From positions 1 through 64,000 of the forward strand of contig NZ_FNJO01000005.1 of assembly GCF_900104095.1 (NCBI RefSeq): a stretch of DNA of 64,000 bases. The letters are read 5' to 3'. This DNA comes from Ralstonia sp. 25mfcol4.1. GTDB lineage: Bacteria > Pseudomonadota > Gammaproteobacteria > Burkholderiales > Burkholderiaceae. Below, one piece after another: positions 53,085-61,733 of this stretch. Position 1 is the first letter of the stretch. Every line of letters starts with the position of its first letter. The notes under the pieces are model-generated. The model ran no database searches. It was given only the letters and a program-made list of their open reading frames with translations, and had not been told where the DNA came from. Position numbers and translations under genes: made by a program.

Positions 53085-53492
53085 TCAGGCCGCTTCGACC
53101 GGCGCGAAGACGGGCACGGGCGCGCCGCCTTCTGTCTCGGCAAAGCGCACCTTCACGCGCTGGCCGATACGCACGCTGTCCAGGTCGGTATCGACGATAT
53201 GGGTGAGCATGGTCACGCCTTCATCGAGCTTCACATAGGCGATGCAGAACGGATTGGGACCGGCGCGGCGGGTGATGCTGAACGAGTAGATCTCGCCCAG
53301 GCCGCTGGCGTCCTTCCAGTCGGTGTCGCCCAGGCAAAACGGGCACAGCGCACGTGGATACCAGTGGGGCTTGCCGCACGACTTGCAGTGGCGCACCAGC
53401 AGGCGGCCTTCGCGGGCGGCTTGCCAGAAGGGGGCGTTGTCCGGCAGTTCGTCCGGAGCCTTGAGAACGGTGGGAACGTAGGGAGTGGTCAT
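53085..53492 (-). CDS. DUF35 zinc-ribbon/OB-fold protein, partner of thiolase
   Basis: A 135-residue protein. A rubredoxin-like zinc ribbon CKSCG...ALCPFC gives C36, C39, C50, C53 (CX2C-X10-CX2C), followed by an OB fold (GEIYSFSITRR; NPFCIAYVKLDEGVTMLTHIVD; RIGQRVKVRF). DUF35 proteins sit beside thiolase-like enzymes and bind the acyl-CoA. Here the thiolase-like gene ends 14 bp before it, making a complete pair. ATG 53492. Confidence 0.9.
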   Translation of the reverse strand: MTTPYVPTVLKAPDELPDNAPFWQAAREGRLLVRHCKSCGKPHWYPRALCPFCLGDTDWKDASGLGEIYSFSITRRAGPNPFCIAYVKLDEGVTMLTHIVDTDLDSVRIGQRVKVRFAETEGGAPVPVFAPVEAA

Positions 53493-53506
53493 CGTTAGCC
53501 TCGCGC

Positions 53507-54673
53507 TTATTCGCGTTCCAGGATCAGGGTGGCCGAGCCATGGCGCGATCCCATGTAGCCGCCGGTCCCCTGGGCCAGCGCAAGCTGGCAGTTCTTGACC
53601 TGCACGGCCGGATGGGCTTCGCCGCGCAGCTGTCGTACGGCCTCGATCACCTTGGTGATGCCGCCGCGATTGGCCGGGTGGTTGTTGCACAGCCCGCCGC
53701 CATCGGTGTTGACCGGCAGCTTGCCCACGCCCGAGATCAGGTTGCCGTCCATCACGAACTTTCCGCCTTCGCCCTTCTTGCAGAACCCCAGGTCTTCGAG
53801 CTGCATCAGCACGGTGATGGTGAAGCTGTCGTAGATCGACGCGTACTGGATATCGGACGGGGTGACGCCAGCCTCGGCAAATGCTGCCGCACCGGACACG
53901 CGTGCGGCCGACCAGGACAGGTCCACCTGGCCGCCCAGCAGGCCCTTGACGTGTTCGCCCGCGCCCAGCACCTTGATCTTCGGCCGGTTCAGCTTCGCCG
54001 CGATCTCGGGGCGTGCCACCACCAGCGCACCGCCGCCGTCGGATACCACGCAGCAGTCCAGCCGGTGCAGCGGATCGGAGATCATCGGCGAGTTCAGCAC
54101 GTCCTCGACCGTCACCCGTTCACGCAACATCGCGTTCGGGTTGTGCTGCGCGTGATGCGAGGCCGCCACCTTGATCCACGCAAGCTGCTCGGGCGTGGTG
54201 CCGAACTCGTACATGTGGCGCTGCGCCACCATCGCGTACAGGTTGACCGTCACCGGGCTGAACGGCGCCTCGAACGGCTGGTCGGGCAGGTTCGCGCCCC
54301 AGTTGCGGGCCTGCATGCCGCTGGAGCCCTCCGAGCGCGGGCGCCCGGCCAGCGTGATCAGCGCCACGTTGCACTTGCCGGCGGCAATCGCCTGCGCCGC
54401 GTGCGAGACGTGCGCGATATAGGACGATCCGCCCATTTCGCTCGAATCGACGTGGCGCGCGTTCAGGCCCAGGTAGTCGACCATGTTGACCATGCCCAGT
54501 CCGGGCGCGTCACCGGCGCAGAAGTAGCCGTCCACGTCGGCCAGCGTCAGGCCGGCGTCTTCTAGCGCGCCGCGGGCGCTCTCGGCGTGCAGTTGCGGCA
54601 CGGTCTTGTCCGGTGCCTTGCGGGTCGGGTGCTCGTAGGCCCCGACGATGTATGCCTTGCCATGGATGCTCAT
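53507..54673 (-). CDS. Thiolase-fold protein (SCP2-type) lacking the usual nucleophilic Cys
   Basis: A 388-residue thiolase-superfamily protein: YIVGAYEHPTRKAPDKTV, DGYFCAGDAPGLGMVNM, SPVTVNLYAMVAQRHMYEFGT and the C-terminal TDGGGLCNNHPANRGG. In thiolases the region after VDSS is a Cys-containing loop; here it is EMGGSSYIAHV (residues 79-89) with Ser and no Cys. Such members with a DUF35 partner act as aldolases (Ltp2/ChsH2) or thiolases (BbsAB); which applies here is open. ATG 54673 with gaaggaaga upstream. Confidence 0.85.
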   Translation of the reverse strand: MSIHGKAYIVGAYEHPTRKAPDKTVPQLHAESARGALEDAGLTLADVDGYFCAGDAPGLGMVNMVDYLGLNARHVDSSEMGGSSYIAHVSHAAQAIAAGKCNVALITLAGRPRSEGSSGMQARNWGANLPDQPFEAPFSPVTVNLYAMVAQRHMYEFGTTPEQLAWIKVAASHHAQHNPNAMLRERVTVEDVLNSPMISDPLHRLDCCVVSDGGGALVVARPEIAAKLNRPKIKVLGAGEHVKGLLGGQVDLSWSAARVSGAAAFAEAGVTPSDIQYASIYDSFTITVLMQLEDLGFCKKGEGGKFVMDGNLISGVGKLPVNTDGGGLCNNHPANRGGITKVIEAVRQLRGEAHPAVQVKNCQLALAQGTGGYMGSRHGSATLILERE

Positions 54674-54707
54674 GGGTGTGTCTTCCTTCTGATGTCTGGT
54701 GTGCGGA

Positions 54708-55823
54708 TCAGGCCGCGATCGCGGCCATGCTGGCGCTGTAGCGTTCCATGTGCAGGTCGGTGTCGCCGAGCAGCACATCGGTCATGGCCAGCGCCTTGAA
54801 ATAGTCGCCGACCTCAAGCTCGTCGGTCATGCCCATGCCGCCGTGCAGTTGCACGGCCTGCTGCCCGACAAAGCGTGCGGCGCGTGCCGTGATCACCTTG
54901 GCGGCCGATACCTTGCGGCGGCGCTCGTCTGCATCGGTGGCGTCCAGGCCCTGGGCGGCCACGTAGGCCATCGACAGCGCCAGCTCCTTCTGCAGCAGCA
55001 TGTCGGCCATGCGGTGCTGCAGCGCCTGGAACGATGCCAGTGGCTTGCCGAACTGCTTGCGCGCGCCCAGGTATTCGGCGGTCACCTCGATCAGGCGCTC
55101 CATCGCGCCGGCCGCGGCCGCGCACTGCGCCGCAATGCCGTGGTCGATGCCGAGTTCCAGCGCCTGCAGCCCGTTGACCGTCACCAGCGTGGCCGGCACA
55201 TCGGCCAGCTTCAGGTCGGCGCCGGACAGACGGTCGATGGTCGGGTAGGCGGTCACGGTCAGCCCCGGGGCGTCGCGGCTGACCAGGAACAGCGCCAGCG
55301 TGCCATCGAGCTTCGCAGAGACCAGATAGGTATCGGCCGCGCCGCCATGCCATACCACCGACTTCGCGCCGCTCAGCACGTAGCCGTTCGGCTCGCGCTG
55401 GCGTGCCACGGTCTCGGCCGCGTCCAGCCGATAGCGTGTGGCGGGTTCCAGATAGGCCAGCGCAAGCACCTTGCTGCCATCGGCGATGGCCGGTAGCCAT
55501 TCGGCCTGCTGCGCGGCCGGCGCATGGTGCGCCAGGATGGCCGTGGCGATGGCCGCCGGAATCACGGGTTCCTGCACCAGCCCGCGGCCCAGTTCGCGTT
55601 GCACCACCACCTGGCTGGCGGGGCCCTCGCCAAAGCCGCCGTGGTCCGCCGGAACGGTCAGGCCCAGCACGCCCATGTCGGCCAGTTGCTGCCACGTGGC
55701 GCGGTCGAAGCCGCCATGCTCGCGCGCATTGCGGCGGCGATGCTCGAACGAATACTCGGATGCGACAAAGCGGCGCAGGCTGTCGGCCAGCATCTGCTGT
55801 TCTTCGCTGTAGGTGAAATCCAT
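54708..55823 (-). CDS. Acyl-CoA dehydrogenase, small-subunit type (PimD-like)
   Basis: A 371-residue dehydrogenase starting MDFTYSEEQQMLADSLRRFV as PimD-like small subunits do. It retains the dehydrogenase fold (FGEGPASQVVVQRELGRGLVQEP; TVTAYPTIDRLSGADLKLADVPA; GARKQFGKPLASFQALQHRMADMLL) but the central FAD loop is weak (ALAYLEPATRYRL). It is 17 bp after the large-type gene at 55841. The pair forms the first step of the route. Confidence 0.9.
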   Translation of the reverse strand: MDFTYSEEQQMLADSLRRFVASEYSFEHRRRNAREHGGFDRATWQQLADMGVLGLTVPADHGGFGEGPASQVVVQRELGRGLVQEPVIPAAIATAILAHHAPAAQQAEWLPAIADGSKVLALAYLEPATRYRLDAAETVARQREPNGYVLSGAKSVVWHGGAADTYLVSAKLDGTLALFLVSRDAPGLTVTAYPTIDRLSGADLKLADVPATLVTVNGLQALELGIDHGIAAQCAAAAGAMERLIEVTAEYLGARKQFGKPLASFQALQHRMADMLLQKELALSMAYVAAQGLDATDADERRRKVSAAKVITARAARFVGQQAVQLHGGMGMTDELEVGDYFKALAMTDVLLGDTDLHMERYSASMAAIAA

Positions 55824-55840
55824 GCCTGTCGTCCCCTGCG

Positions 55841-57034
55841 TTAGAAACCGATGATCATCTTCGAGATGATGTTTTTCTGGACCTCGGTGGAGCCGCCGTA
55901 GATCGTGGTCTTGCGCATGTCGTAGTAGGTTGAAGCCGCGGGCGCGGCCCAGTCCGGGCCGCTCACGGGCTGCGGCGCGCCGGGCTCCATCCAGTCCGGC
56001 GAGTACGGCCAGCCGTTCGGGCCGGCCACTTCCATCTGCAGCATCGCAATGTCCTGCTGCAGTTCGGAGCCCCGAATCTTGACGATCGACGCCTCGGGGC
56101 CGGGCGTGCCGGCTGCCTGGGTGGCAACGCGCAGCAGCAGCATTTCAAGCGCGAGAAGTTCCATCTCCACGCGGGCAATCTTGTCGCGCATGCGCACGTC
56201 GTCGATCAGCGGACGGCCCCGGCCGTCGGTAGTCCCGGCCGCGTAGTGCCGCAGCTGGCGCAGTTCGCGGTAGCAGTGGCCGATGCCGGCAATGCCGGTA
56301 CGTTCGTGGCCCAGCAGGTACTTGGCGTAGGTCCAGCCCTTGTTTTCCTCGCCCAGCAGGTTTTCCACCGGCACCTCGACGTCCTCGAACCAGGTCTCGT
56401 TCACGTCGTGGCCGCCGTCCAGCGTCTTGATCGGGCGCACCGTCACGCCGGGCGACTTCATGTCGATCAGCAGCATCGAAATGCCTTCCTGCGGCTTGGC
56501 CTCGGCGTCCGTCCGTACGAGGCAGAAGATCCAGTCGGCAAAGTGCGCCATCGTCGTCCAGGTCTTCTGGCCGTTGACGATGTACTTGTCGCCCTTGCGC
56601 ACCGCGCGGGTCCGCAGCGATGCCAGGTCGGAGCCGGCGCCCGGCTCGGAATAGCCCTGACACCAGAAGTCTTCCACGGTCGGGATGCGCGGCAGGAAGC
56701 GGGCCTTGTGCTCGGCGCTGGCGTACTTCATCAGCACGGGGCCGATCATCGTCAGTCCGAACGGCAGCATGCGCGGTGCGCCGGCGCGGAAGGTCTCGAT
56801 CTCGAAGATCAGGCGCTGCAGTGCGTTCCAGCCCGTGCCGCCCCACTCGGTGGGCCAGGTCGGGGCCCCCCAGCCCTGGGCGTGCAGGATGCGGTGCCAG
56901 CGCACGTAATCGTCTTTCTCCACACGGCGATGGCCCAGTACCTTGTCGCGGATGTCGGCGGGCAGGCTGGCCCGCACAAAGGCGCCGACTTCCTCGCGAA
57001 AGGCTTCTTCTTCTCTTGTGAAACGCAGGTCCAT
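55841..57034 (-). CDS. Acyl-CoA dehydrogenase, large-subunit type (PimC-like)
   Basis: A 397-residue dehydrogenase beginning MDLRFTREEEAFREEVGAFV, as in PimC, the large subunit of pimeloyl-CoA dehydrogenase. FAD and substrate motifs are intact: YSEPGAGSDLASLRTRAV, GQKTWTTMAHFADWIFCLVRT, KYLLGHERTGIAGIGHCYRELRQL and YGGSTEVQKNIISKMIIGF. ATG 57034 follows ggagacagttc. It is the first gene of the seven-gene operon 50192-57034, divergent from the ligase at 57257. Confidence 0.93.
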   Translation of the reverse strand: MDLRFTREEEAFREEVGAFVRASLPADIRDKVLGHRRVEKDDYVRWHRILHAQGWGAPTWPTEWGGTGWNALQRLIFEIETFRAGAPRMLPFGLTMIGPVLMKYASAEHKARFLPRIPTVEDFWCQGYSEPGAGSDLASLRTRAVRKGDKYIVNGQKTWTTMAHFADWIFCLVRTDAEAKPQEGISMLLIDMKSPGVTVRPIKTLDGGHDVNETWFEDVEVPVENLLGEENKGWTYAKYLLGHERTGIAGIGHCYRELRQLRHYAAGTTDGRGRPLIDDVRMRDKIARVEMELLALEMLLLRVATQAAGTPGPEASIVKIRGSELQQDIAMLQMEVAGPNGWPYSPDWMEPGAPQPVSGPDWAAPAASTYYDMRKTTIYGGSTEVQKNIISKMIIGF

Positions 57035-57256
57035 GAACTGTCTCCGGTCAGTGAAAACGATTCTATGGGCGTGTACGCCACGCTGGTTCGAGATTGCCGA
57101 ATCCAGCCTTCCGGATACCGAAATGCACGGCCGCCGCATTCCGCAGCGCGGTTTCAGGCCAGCGAAGCCGACCCTTGTGATTTACGAATGGCGCCGGCCC
57201 GGCTTTGGCGCCATGCTGCGCGAACCTCTTCATCGCATTCAGCAAGGACGGCCAGC

Positions 57257-58786
57257 GTGACCACCCGGATTCATGAGCTGCTTGACCATTGGTTGGCCGA
57301 GGCCCCCAATGAACCGTTTCTTCACCTGCCGGACGGCCGCAGCCTGAGCTTTGCCGATCTGGGCGCGCTGACCGACACGGCCGAGGCGGAACTGCGCGAA
57401 CTCGACGTGCGACCCGGTGATCGCGTGATGGTGGTGGCCGAGAATTGTCCCGAGCACGCCGCGCTGATCCTGGGCTGCAGCCGCGTGGGCGCGTGGTCGT
57501 GCGGCGTCAATGCCCGCATGGCCGCCGGCGAGATCGATGCCTTTGCCATCCGTGCCGATGCGCGGCTGGTGTACTTCACCGCAGCGGCGTCGCGCGCCGC
57601 CGCCGCGCACGCGCAGCGCTTCGGGGCCGCACCGTCGGCGCTGCCCGGCATACAGCGTTCGGCGGTGCGCGCCGATGCCATGCCGGAGCCGGCGCCGCTG
57701 CGTGACCAGGTGGCCGCCCTGATCTTCACATCGGGCACCACGGGCGAGCCCAAGGGCGTGATGCTGACGCATGACGCATTGATCCATTTCGCGCGCGTGA
57801 CCCGCGATGCCCGCGCGCTGGGTCCCGCCGACCGCAGCTATGCCTTCGTGCCGATGACCCATATCTTCGGCCTGGGCACGGTGCTGCTCAGTTCGCTGCT
57901 GGCCGGCGCGCAGCTGGTGATGCGGCCGCAGTTCGATCCCGCCGATCTGCTCGACGCGCTGGCCCATCACGGCGTGTCGCAGTTGCAGGGGCCGCCCACG
58001 CTGTTCTCGCGGCTGCTGGTCTATCTGCAGGAACAGGGCATCGCGCAGCCGCTGGCCCCTGCGCTGCGCTATCTCTACACCGGTGCCGGTCCGCTCGACC
58101 TGTCGCTGAAGACGCGCGTGGAAGCCACGTTCGGCCTGACGCTGCACCATGGCTATGGCCTGTCCGAATACGCCGGATCGGTCCATGTGACGCGTCTGGG
58201 CGAGCGGCGTCCAGATACCAGCGCCGGCTACGCCGTGGCCGAGGCCGAGGTGCAGGTGACCGATCCCGTGACCGGCCAGCCGTTGCCGCTGGGCCAGCGC
58301 GGCGAACTCTGGCTGCGGGGCAGGGGGCTGATGCCGGGCTACTTCCGCGATGCGGCGGCCACCAACGCGGTGATGCGCGAGGGCGGCTGGTACGCCAGCG
58401 GCGACCTCGGCGAGATGCATGCCGATGGTGCGCTGTTCGTGGTGGGTCGCCTCAAGGAAATGATCATCCGCTCGGGTTTCAACGTCTACCCGGCTGAAGT
58501 GGAGACCGCGCTCAACACGCATCCGAGCATCCAGCGGTCTGCCGTGGTCGGCGTGGCCGAGGGCGACGGCAACGAGGAGATCGTCGCCTTCGTCGAACTG
58601 CGCCCCGGCGCGGCGCTGGAACCGGAGGCCTTGCGCGGCCACCTGCAAAGCCGCCTGGCCCCGTACAAGCGGCCGGCGCGCATCGTGGCGCTGGCCGAAC
58701 TGCCCACCAATAACAACGGCAAGATCCTCAAGCGTGTGCTGCAGGAGCAGGCCGGTTCGATGTCGATCCAAGGAGACCCAGCATGA
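57257..58786 (+). CDS. Acyl-CoA synthetase (AMP-forming ligase)
   Basis: A 509-residue ANL-superfamily ligase. AMP-binding motif LIFTSGTTGEPKGVMLTHDAL, YGLSEYAGS, the GELWLRGRGLMPGYFRD turn, YASGDLGEM and the C-terminal Lys region LPTNNNGKILKRVLQ are intact. Start is GTG 57257 with aaggacgg ten bases before; the frame is open much further left but carries no similarity. It activates a carboxylic acid to acyl-CoA for the divergent dehydrogenase operon. It overlaps the next gene by ATGA. Confidence 0.93.
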   Translation: MTTRIHELLDHWLAEAPNEPFLHLPDGRSLSFADLGALTDTAEAELRELDVRPGDRVMVVAENCPEHAALILGCSRVGAWSCGVNARMAAGEIDAFAIRADARLVYFTAAASRAAAAHAQRFGAAPSALPGIQRSAVRADAMPEPAPLRDQVAALIFTSGTTGEPKGVMLTHDALIHFARVTRDARALGPADRSYAFVPMTHIFGLGTVLLSSLLAGAQLVMRPQFDPADLLDALAHHGVSQLQGPPTLFSRLLVYLQEQGIAQPLAPALRYLYTGAGPLDLSLKTRVEATFGLTLHHGYGLSEYAGSVHVTRLGERRPDTSAGYAVAEAEVQVTDPVTGQPLPLGQRGELWLRGRGLMPGYFRDAAATNAVMREGGWYASGDLGEMHADGALFVVGRLKEMIIRSGFNVYPAEVETALNTHPSIQRSAVVGVAEGDGNEEIVAFVELRPGAALEPEALRGHLQSRLAPYKRPARIVALAELPTNNNGKILKRVLQEQAGSMSIQGDPA

Positions 58787-59766
58787 ACCCATCGTCCGCC
58801 ATGCGCAGGCGCCTGTTGGCCGCCGGCCTGTTCGGCGCCGCAGCGTATCCGTTTGCGTCGTTCGCCACGGAAACGTGGCCGGCCAAGCCCGTGCGCCTGA
58901 TCGTGCCATTTCCGCCTGGCGGTCCGGTGGATAGCACCGCGCGCATCTTCAGCCAGAAGCTGGGCGAGATCTGGAAGCAACCGATCGTCATCGACAACCG
59001 CGCCGGCGCGGGCGGCACCATCGGCGCCACCATCGCCGCCAAGGAAGCGCCTGACGGTTACACGCTGTTCCTGGGATCGATCCATCACGCGGTCAACCCG
59101 TCGCTGATGGGCAAGCTGCCGTACGACATCGAGAAGGACTTTGCGCCGGTCAGCTTTGCCGCGATGTTCCCGGTGTTCGTCGTCGCGCATCCGTCGGTGC
59201 CGGCCAGCAACATCAGGGAGCTGATCGCCTACGCCAAAAGCGGCCACACGCTGGCCTACGGGTCGTCGGGCAACGGTGGCGGCACGCACCTGGCGGGGGA
59301 GCTGTTCAACATGGAAGCGGGCACCAAGCTGCAGCACGTACCGTACAAGGGCAGTGGCCCGGCCATGAACGACCTGCTGGGCGGCCAGGTGCAGCTGATG
59401 TTCAGCGACGCGCCTACCGCGCTGCAACATATCAAGTCGGGACGCATCAAGGTGCTGGGCGTAGCCAGCCGCAAGCGTTCGGGCATGTTGCCCGACGTGC
59501 CGACCGTTGCCGAGTTGGGGGTGCCCGGTTACGAGGCCTACTCCTGGGCCGCACTGTTTGCGCCGGCCCAGACGCCGAAGCCGATCCTCGAGAAGATCAA
59601 TGCCGATTTCAACCTCGCCATGAAGGACGCCGGTGTCAGGCAGCGGCTGCTGCAGGCCGGCGCCGAAGCGGACGCCGGCACGCAGGACCAGATGCGCCAG
59701 CGCCTGCACAGCGAAATCGAGAAATGGCGAAAGGTGATCCAGACGGCGGGGATCACGGCGGGTTGA
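58783..59766 (+). CDS. Bug/TctC-family substrate-binding protein
   Basis: A 327-residue Bug protein. Signal peptide (MRRRLLAAGLFGAAAYPFASFA), WPAKPVRLIVPFPPGGPVDSTARIFS, IDNRAGAGGTIGATIAAKE, LQHVPYKGSGPAMNDLLGGQVQ. It overlaps the ligase stop by 4 bases (ATGA), so translation is coupled: this binding protein almost surely delivers the ligase substrate. The 57035-57256 divergent spacer (222 bp) upstream of the pair has the promoters. Confidence 0.95.
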   Translation: MNPSSAMRRRLLAAGLFGAAAYPFASFATETWPAKPVRLIVPFPPGGPVDSTARIFSQKLGEIWKQPIVIDNRAGAGGTIGATIAAKEAPDGYTLFLGSIHHAVNPSLMGKLPYDIEKDFAPVSFAAMFPVFVVAHPSVPASNIRELIAYAKSGHTLAYGSSGNGGGTHLAGELFNMEAGTKLQHVPYKGSGPAMNDLLGGQVQLMFSDAPTALQHIKSGRIKVLGVASRKRSGMLPDVPTVAELGVPGYEAYSWAALFAPAQTPKPILEKINADFNLAMKDAGVRQRLLQAGAEADAGTQDQMRQRLHSEIEKWRKVIQTAGITAG

Positions 59767-59792
59767 GATAGCGAAGGGCGCAACGATGCGCA

Positions 59793-59819
59793 GCCCTCTC
59801 CCACGAAATGGGAGAGGGC
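59793..59819. terminator. Convergent 11-bp hairpin
   Basis: Arms gccctctccca (59793-59803) and tgggagagggc (59809-59819) around cgaaa, between the convergent Bug gene and the hydratase. This family of ccctctccc...gggagaggg hairpins is common after genes in beta-proteobacteria. No T run. Confidence 0.65.
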
Positions 59820-59829
59820 GGAAAACCCA

Positions 59830-60624
59830 TCAACCAGGCGCAGTGGGCCACTGGAACAGCGGCGGCTCCTTTTCCTTGAAGCGGCGCACGGCCTCGTGGT
59901 GGTAGTCGGTGGTGAACGCGATGCCCTGGCCGAGCGATTCCAGCTCCAGCATGGCGCGCACGTCGGCGCTGTTCGACTGGTTCAGCGCCCGCTTGGTCAG
60001 CGCGAACGCTGTCGGGGAAGCCCCGGCCAGGCCGCGTGCCAACTGGTCGGCGCGCACGTGAAGCTGGCCCTCTTCGACGATCTCGAACACCGCCCCCATC
60101 TGCCGGGCCTCTTCGGCGCCGACTTCGCGCGCGCTGAAGACCAGGTCCCGGGCGCGCGCCATGCCCACCACGCGCGGCAGCGTGTACAGGGCGCCGCAAT
60201 CGGGCACCAGCCCGACCTTCATGAATGGCATGCAGAACCGCGCGCGCGGCGTGGCCACGATGAAATCGGCCAGCAATGCCAGGCTGAAGCCGGCGCCGTA
60301 CGCCACACCATCCACTGCGGCCACGACCGGACGGTCCAGATCGACAAGCAGGGCGATCCATCCGTGCAGGTCGTCCATGCGGTTGCGGCCGGCGTCGGCA
60401 GCGGTGACGTTCATCGCGCGGATATCGCCGCCGGAGCAGAAGTCGGTGCCGGCCCCGCGCAGCACCACGGCGCGTACCGTACGGTCGGCACGGATCTGCT
60501 GCACGGCCTCGCGCAGGGCGTCGCGCATCGGGCCGTTCAGTGCGTTCTTGTACTGGGGGCGGTTCAGCGTCAGCGTGGCAATGCCGTCGGCAATGTCCAC
60601 GAGCAGGGTGTGTTCTTCTGCCAT
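59830..60624 (-). CDS. Enoyl-CoA hydratase/isomerase family protein
   Basis: A 264-residue crotonase: RPQYKNALNGPM, oxyanion motifs SGGDIRAM and DGVAYGAGFSLALLADF, then MKVGLVPDCGALYTLPRVVGMARARDL. The second catalytic position carries Asp (VPDCG) in place of the Glu of classical hydratases, as in PaaG-type isomerases. ATG 60624 is preferred over 60705 for its ggagacacc site. It stands alone, divergent from the LysR gene at 60797, which probably controls it. Confidence 0.9.
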   Translation of the reverse strand: MAEEHTLLVDIADGIATLTLNRPQYKNALNGPMRDALREAVQQIRADRTVRAVVLRGAGTDFCSGGDIRAMNVTAADAGRNRMDDLHGWIALLVDLDRPVVAAVDGVAYGAGFSLALLADFIVATPRARFCMPFMKVGLVPDCGALYTLPRVVGMARARDLVFSAREVGAEEARQMGAVFEIVEEGQLHVRADQLARGLAGASPTAFALTKRALNQSNSADVRAMLELESLGQGIAFTTDYHHEAVRRFKEKEPPLFQWPTAPG

Positions 60625-60723
60625 CGGGTGTCTCCAGGAGGGTTCGATGGCACAGCTTGACCGAAGCACGGCCGCGCGGCTATTTGCATGTTTTGAATCC
60701 GGCATTCGCCGGCAGTGAAGGCC

Positions 60724-60740
60724 TCTCGGTAATTGCGAGA
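60724..60740. promoter_or_regulatory. Short dyad in hydratase-LysR intergenic region
   Basis: tctcg and cgaga surround gtaattg within the 172-bp divergent spacer. A LysR-like T-N11-A site is possible; low specificity. Confidence 0.35.
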
Positions 60741-60796
60741 ATGGAAAAAATGCCGGCGTTCGGGGGATAATCGCTGGTTACCCTGGAGACAACGAC

Positions 60797-61699
60797 ATGC
60801 GCTTCGATCTGGTCGATCTGAATCTCTTCACGCATATTGCGGAAGCCAGCAGCCTGACCCGCGGTGCAGAACGTTGCCACCTGTCGCTGCCGGCGGCCAG
60901 CACGCGCATCAAGAACCTGGAAGAGCAGGTGGGCGTCAAGCTGCTGAGCCGCAGCAGCCAGGGCGTCAAGGTCACGCCGGCCGGCGAGACGCTGCTGGCC
61001 CACGCGCGCCGGGTGCTGCGGCAGATCGAGCAGCTCAGCGGCGACCTGCAGGAGTACGCGTCCGGTATCAAGGGCCATGTGCGCGTGTTCGCCAACACCA
61101 CGGCCATGAGCGAGTTCCTGCCCGGAGTGCTGCGTACGTACCTGGTCAATCATCCCGACGTGACCGTCGACATCCGCGAGCGGCTCAGCCCCGACATCGT
61201 GCGGGCCGTGCAGGAAGGCATGGTCGATATCGGCATCGCCGCCAGCGGCGTCAACATGGAAGGGCTGGAGGTGATGCCGTACCGGCTGGACCGCCTGGTG
61301 CTGGCCACGGCGCTGAGCCACCCCCTGGCCCAGCGCAAGCGCGTGCGGTTTGTCGAGACGCTGGACTACGATTTCATCGGCCTGCCCGAGGAAAGCGCCA
61401 TCCACAACTTCCTGAAGCGCGCCGCCTCCGACCTGCAGCGCCAGTTGCACTGGCGCATCCAGGTCAGCAATTTCGAGACGGCGGGCCGGATGATCGAGGC
61501 CAATGTCGGCATCGGCGTGCTGCCGGAGAGCACCGCGCGCCGCCACGCGCAGACCATGGCGCTAAATATCGTGCAGATCGAGGACGACTGGGCGGAACGC
61601 AAGCTGCAGATCTGCGTGGCGGACCTGGACGCGCTGCCGGTCTTTGCGCGCAAGCTGGTGGACCTGCTGGTGGAAGACGGCACCGGGAACCCGGCCTGA
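60797..61699 (+). CDS. LysR-family transcriptional regulator
   Basis: A 300-residue LysR regulator: RFDLVDLNLFTHIAEASSLTRGAE, recognition helix SLPAASTRIKNLEEQVG, then VRVFANTTAMSEFLPGVLRTYLVNHPDVTVDIRE. ATG 60797 follows ggagacaacg. Divergent from the enoyl-CoA hydratase; convergent with the ligase at 61734. Confidence 0.9.
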   Translation: MRFDLVDLNLFTHIAEASSLTRGAERCHLSLPAASTRIKNLEEQVGVKLLSRSSQGVKVTPAGETLLAHARRVLRQIEQLSGDLQEYASGIKGHVRVFANTTAMSEFLPGVLRTYLVNHPDVTVDIRERLSPDIVRAVQEGMVDIGIAASGVNMEGLEVMPYRLDRLVLATALSHPLAQRKRVRFVETLDYDFIGLPEESAIHNFLKRAASDLQRQLHWRIQVSNFETAGRMIEANVGIGVLPESTARRHAQTMALNIVQIEDDWAERKLQICVADLDALPVFARKLVDLLVEDGTGNPA

Positions 61700-61733
61700 C
61701 GGCCTGATACGGCCGGCGCCCGCGCGCGGAGTG

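Noticed and set aside
56246-57256. Upstream part of the open frame that contains the ligase at 57257
   Set aside because: It is antisense to the PimC-like dehydrogenase and has no similarity; the GTG at 57257 has a ribosome site and starts the family homology.
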